DNA of 8,200 nucleotides from the NCBI GenBank assembly GCA_011391115.1, contig JAABRC010000070.1, positions 1-8,200 on the forward strand, read 5' to 3'. The notes beneath the pieces were generated by a model. It saw only the letters and a list, made by a program, of their open reading frames with translations, searched no databases and was not told the DNA's origin. The translations under genes were made by a program, and so were the position numbers. Source of the stretch: Candidatus Egaibacter danicus (GTDB lineage: Bacteria; Pseudomonadota; Gammaproteobacteria; Burkholderiales; Burkholderiaceae). Positions 6,430 to 8,200 of the stretch are shown in pieces (position 1 is the stretch's first letter; every line of letters begins with the position of its first letter).

Positions 6430-7215
6430 CTACTTTTTCTGCACGTCGGCAGCGCCTGTCGTCACACCACGCAAACGAATTGCGTAACCTTCCTCATACC
6501 GCAAGTCAGCCGTCTCCAGCGCGTCAGGCGTGCGTTCGTACCGTGCCGTGACCTGCGTCACTGTTTTAAGAAACCGCCGGGAACGCGCCAGCACTTCATC
6601 GTTTGAACCACGCCCCAGCTCCACTTCAGCGCCGGAGTCAAATCTGGCGCGCCAGCCACCACGCGCGGTGAGTTCGAGCTGCTCCAGAACCATGTCCATG
6701 GAGGCATAGGCAGGCTGCAGGGTTTTGTACATCTCCCAGACGGCCAGCGCCTGCCCGTCGGGGCCGGAAAGTCTCGGCAGGTCTTCCTGCTCAATCTCGC
6801 CAGAATTGGCTTCAAATACTTCGCCATAGCTGTTGACCAGCATGGCGTCACCTTCGACACCCCAGTACGCTACCGCCTGATGTTCCTGCAAGGCAACCTT
6901 CAGATGGTTGGGGAACGAGCGTTTGACAACGGCCTGACGCACCCAGGGGACCGATTCAAATGCAGCCCTCGCCTGCGCGAGGTCGAGTGTGAAAAAGGTT
7001 CCACCCAGGCGAGGCGCCACGTTGGCACGCAAGGTTGCAGCGTTGCTGTGCGTGACGTCACCTGTTACCGCAATGCCACCAATCGCAAACACCGGCTGAC
7101 GGGACACCCAACGCACCAGTGAACCTGCCACCAGCAACGCAAACGCGACAAACAGCACAGAAGCGGTGATGTTCATCAGCTTGATGTCCAGCGGAGCAGG
7201 CCTGGCTTGTGTCAT
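6430..7215 (-). CDS. ftsQ: Cell division protein FtsQ
   Basis: FtsQ is a bitopic inner-membrane protein that joins FtsB and FtsL in the divisome and helps trigger septal wall synthesis. The 261-residue product has a short cytoplasmic N-terminus, one transmembrane helix at about 16-36 ([14 protein letters not shown]), and a periplasmic POTRA domain at about 43-112 starting [16 protein letters not shown] and including [19 protein letters not shown]. The FtsQ beta domain follows, from AVAYWG to about 245. Length is near the E. coli protein (276). The start ATG (7215-7213) overlaps the ddlB stop as ATGA, so translation is likely coupled. A good ribosome site lies inside the end of ddlB. Stop TAG at 6432-6430. 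Confidence 0.94.
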   Translation of the reverse strand: MTQARPAPLDIKLMNITASVLFVAFALLVAGSLVRWVSRQPVFAIGGIAVTGDVTHSNAATLRANVAPRLGGTFFTLDLAQARAAFESVPWVRQAVVKRSFPNHLKVALQEHQAVAYWGVEGDAMLVNSYGEVFEANSGEIEQEDLPRLSGPDGQALAVWEMYKTLQPAYASMDMVLEQLELTARGGWRARFDSGAEVELGRGSNDEVLARSRRFLKTVTQVTARYERTPDALETADLRYEEGYAIRLRGVTTGAADVQKK

Positions 7216-8200
7216 ATCGCCGCCTCTCCGGTGTTCGCGGCAGCGCCAGTGATCACGTTGTCACAGGTAGCCGACGCCAATAGCTGCACACACAGTTCGG
7301 GGTAACTGATGCCAGCCGCCTTGGCTGACATGGGAACCAGCGAGTGTCCTGTCATGCCGGGCGACGTATTGACTTCCAGCAAATAAGGTTTGCGCGTTTT
7401 CCCGTCGATCATCACGTCGAGCCGACCCCAGCCACGGCAACCCAGAACCCTATAGGCCTTCAGCACCATTTTCTGGATAGCCTCTTCTTCACCTGCCGGC
7501 AGCCCGCAGGGCACCAGGTACTGGGTGTCGTCAGTGAAATATTTGTTCTGGTAGTCGTACTTACCTTCTGGTGCAACGATACGTACCACCGGCAGTGCCC
7601 GTGCACTCTCGCCGGCACCTATCACCGGGCAGGTGACCTCGTCACCGCTGATGAACTGCTCGCACAGCACGTCGGAGTCCAGCGCGGCGGCCGCCTCCAC
7701 AGCGTTTTTCATTTCCGAATAGCCAGCCACCTTGGACACGCCAATGGAGGAGCCTTCGCGCGCAGGCTTGACGATCACGGGCAGGCCCAGTTCATCGGGA
7801 ATAGCCTGCACCTGCTCGCGGCTGTAGCTGCCGCGCTGCAACAGGTGATAACGCGGCGTGGGCAAGCCTTCGGCCATCCACACCCGCTTGGTCATGACTT
7901 TGTCGATGGCGATGCTGGAGGCCATGACACCTGAGCCGGTGTAGGGGATACCCATCAACTCCAGCGCACCCTGCACCGTACCATCTTCACCAAACCGCCC
8001 ATGCAGCGCAATGAAGCAACGCGCAAAGCCATCCTTCTTCAGTTCACCGAGATCACGCTGCGCAGGGTCAAACGCATGGGCATCCACACCGCTGTCGCGC
8101 AGGGCCTGAAGGACGCCATTACCCGACAGCAAGGAAATTTCCCGCTCGGCAGACGCACCGCCCATCAGCACGGCAACCTTGCCAAAATTTGAAGCGAATT
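7212..8200 (-). CDS. ddlB: D-alanine--D-alanine ligase (DdlB), 5' end outside window
   Basis: DdlB is an ATP-grasp ligase in the cytoplasm that joins two D-alanines for the peptidoglycan pentapeptide. The frame is open to the window edge and reads [20 protein letters not shown], so the start lies beyond 8200; the GTG at 8171 is an internal valine of the conserved KVAVLMGG strand. Numbering from that valine: SAERE at 7-11 (substrate glutamate), HGRFGEDG at 57-64 (Ddl signature 1), [11 protein letters not shown] at 135-145 (ATP and substrate loop), and [17 protein letters not shown] at 264-280 (signature 2, with Asn268 for Mg and Ser270 for D-alanine). Tyr211 in the omega loop DYQNKYF is the residue typical of D-Ala-D-Ala rather than D-Ala-D-lactate enzymes. 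The stop TGA (7214-7212) overlaps the ftsQ ATG. The small-residue tail [12 protein letters not shown] is poorly conserved in the family. Confidence 0.95.
   Translation of the reverse strand, partial: FASNFGKVAVLMGGASAEREISLLSGNGVLQALRDSGVDAHAFDPAQRDLGELKKDGFARCFIALHGRFGEDGTVQGALELMGIPYTGSGVMASSIAIDKVMTKRVWMAEGLPTPRYHLLQRGSYSREQVQAIPDELGLPVIVKPAREGSSIGVSKVAGYSEMKNAVEAAAALDSDVLCEQFISGDEVTCPVIGAGESARALPVVRIVAPEGKYDYQNKYFTDDTQYLVPCGLPAGEEEAIQKMVLKAYRVLGCRGWGRLDVMIDGKTRKPYLLEVNTSPGMTGHSLVPMSAKAAGISYPELCVQLLASATCDNVITGAAANTGEAAI
7223..7229 (-). promoter_or_regulatory. Ribosome binding site of ftsQ inside ddlB
   Basis: On the minus strand GGAGAGG lies seven bases before the ftsQ ATG at 7215, within the last codons of ddlB. 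It supports this start and lets ribosomes ending ddlB re-initiate on ftsQ. Confidence 0.75.

Noticed and set aside
5612..6487. Plus-strand frame of 291 codons opposite ftsA.
   Set aside because: Antisense shadow of ftsA; it runs across the ftsA start into ftsQ and shows no known domain.
8169..8171. GTG at 8171 as the ddlB start.
   Set aside because: The frame continues upstream with NFGKVAV, the usual first beta strand of the family, so the real start is beyond the window.

Overview
The window looks like a chromosomal segment of a GC-rich betaproteobacterium, most likely in the order Burkholderiales and perhaps Comamonadaceae. This rests on the ddlB-ftsQ-ftsA-ftsZ-lpxC order and on the character of the proteins: FtsZ begins MSIEMIEEEGFNLGTQIKV, and FtsQ has a PLDIKLMN lead-in to its membrane helix. 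No similarity search was possible, so the family-level placement is an inference.

Left part, plus strand (1-2621). The window opens inside ruvC (Holliday-junction resolvase). Only the C-terminal part is present, including the last two catalytic aspartates. After 26 bases comes a 794-codon gene that joins two complete enzymes in one chain: an N-terminal hormone-sensitive-lipase-type alpha/beta hydrolase (esterase) and a C-terminal type I Baeyer-Villiger flavin monooxygenase. All signature residues of both halves are visible. The obvious reading is a bifunctional ketone degrader in which the monooxygenase inserts oxygen to make an ester or lactone and the esterase cleaves it.

Right part, minus strand (2632-8200). 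This is the distal end of the division and cell wall (dcw) cluster, transcribed right to left: ddlB (5' end outside the window), ftsQ, ftsA, ftsZ, lpxC and a 58-codon two-helix membrane protein gene. The spacing is tight: ddlB and ftsQ overlap by ATGA, ftsQ-ftsA are 26 bases apart, ftsZ-lpxC 12 and lpxC to the small gene 18. The one exception is a 172-base leader before ftsZ. The products act together: DdlB makes D-Ala-D-Ala for peptidoglycan precursors, FtsQ/FtsA/FtsZ build the divisome, and LpxC commits UDP-acyl-GlcNAc to lipid A.

The two blocks converge with 10 bases between their stop codons. No RNA genes, mobile elements, CRISPR arrays or insertion sequences were seen. There is no gene-free stretch longer than 172 bases. 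The most interesting item is the esterase/Baeyer-Villiger fusion. The small membrane protein gene and the translation-start arrangements around ftsZ and lpxC come next.
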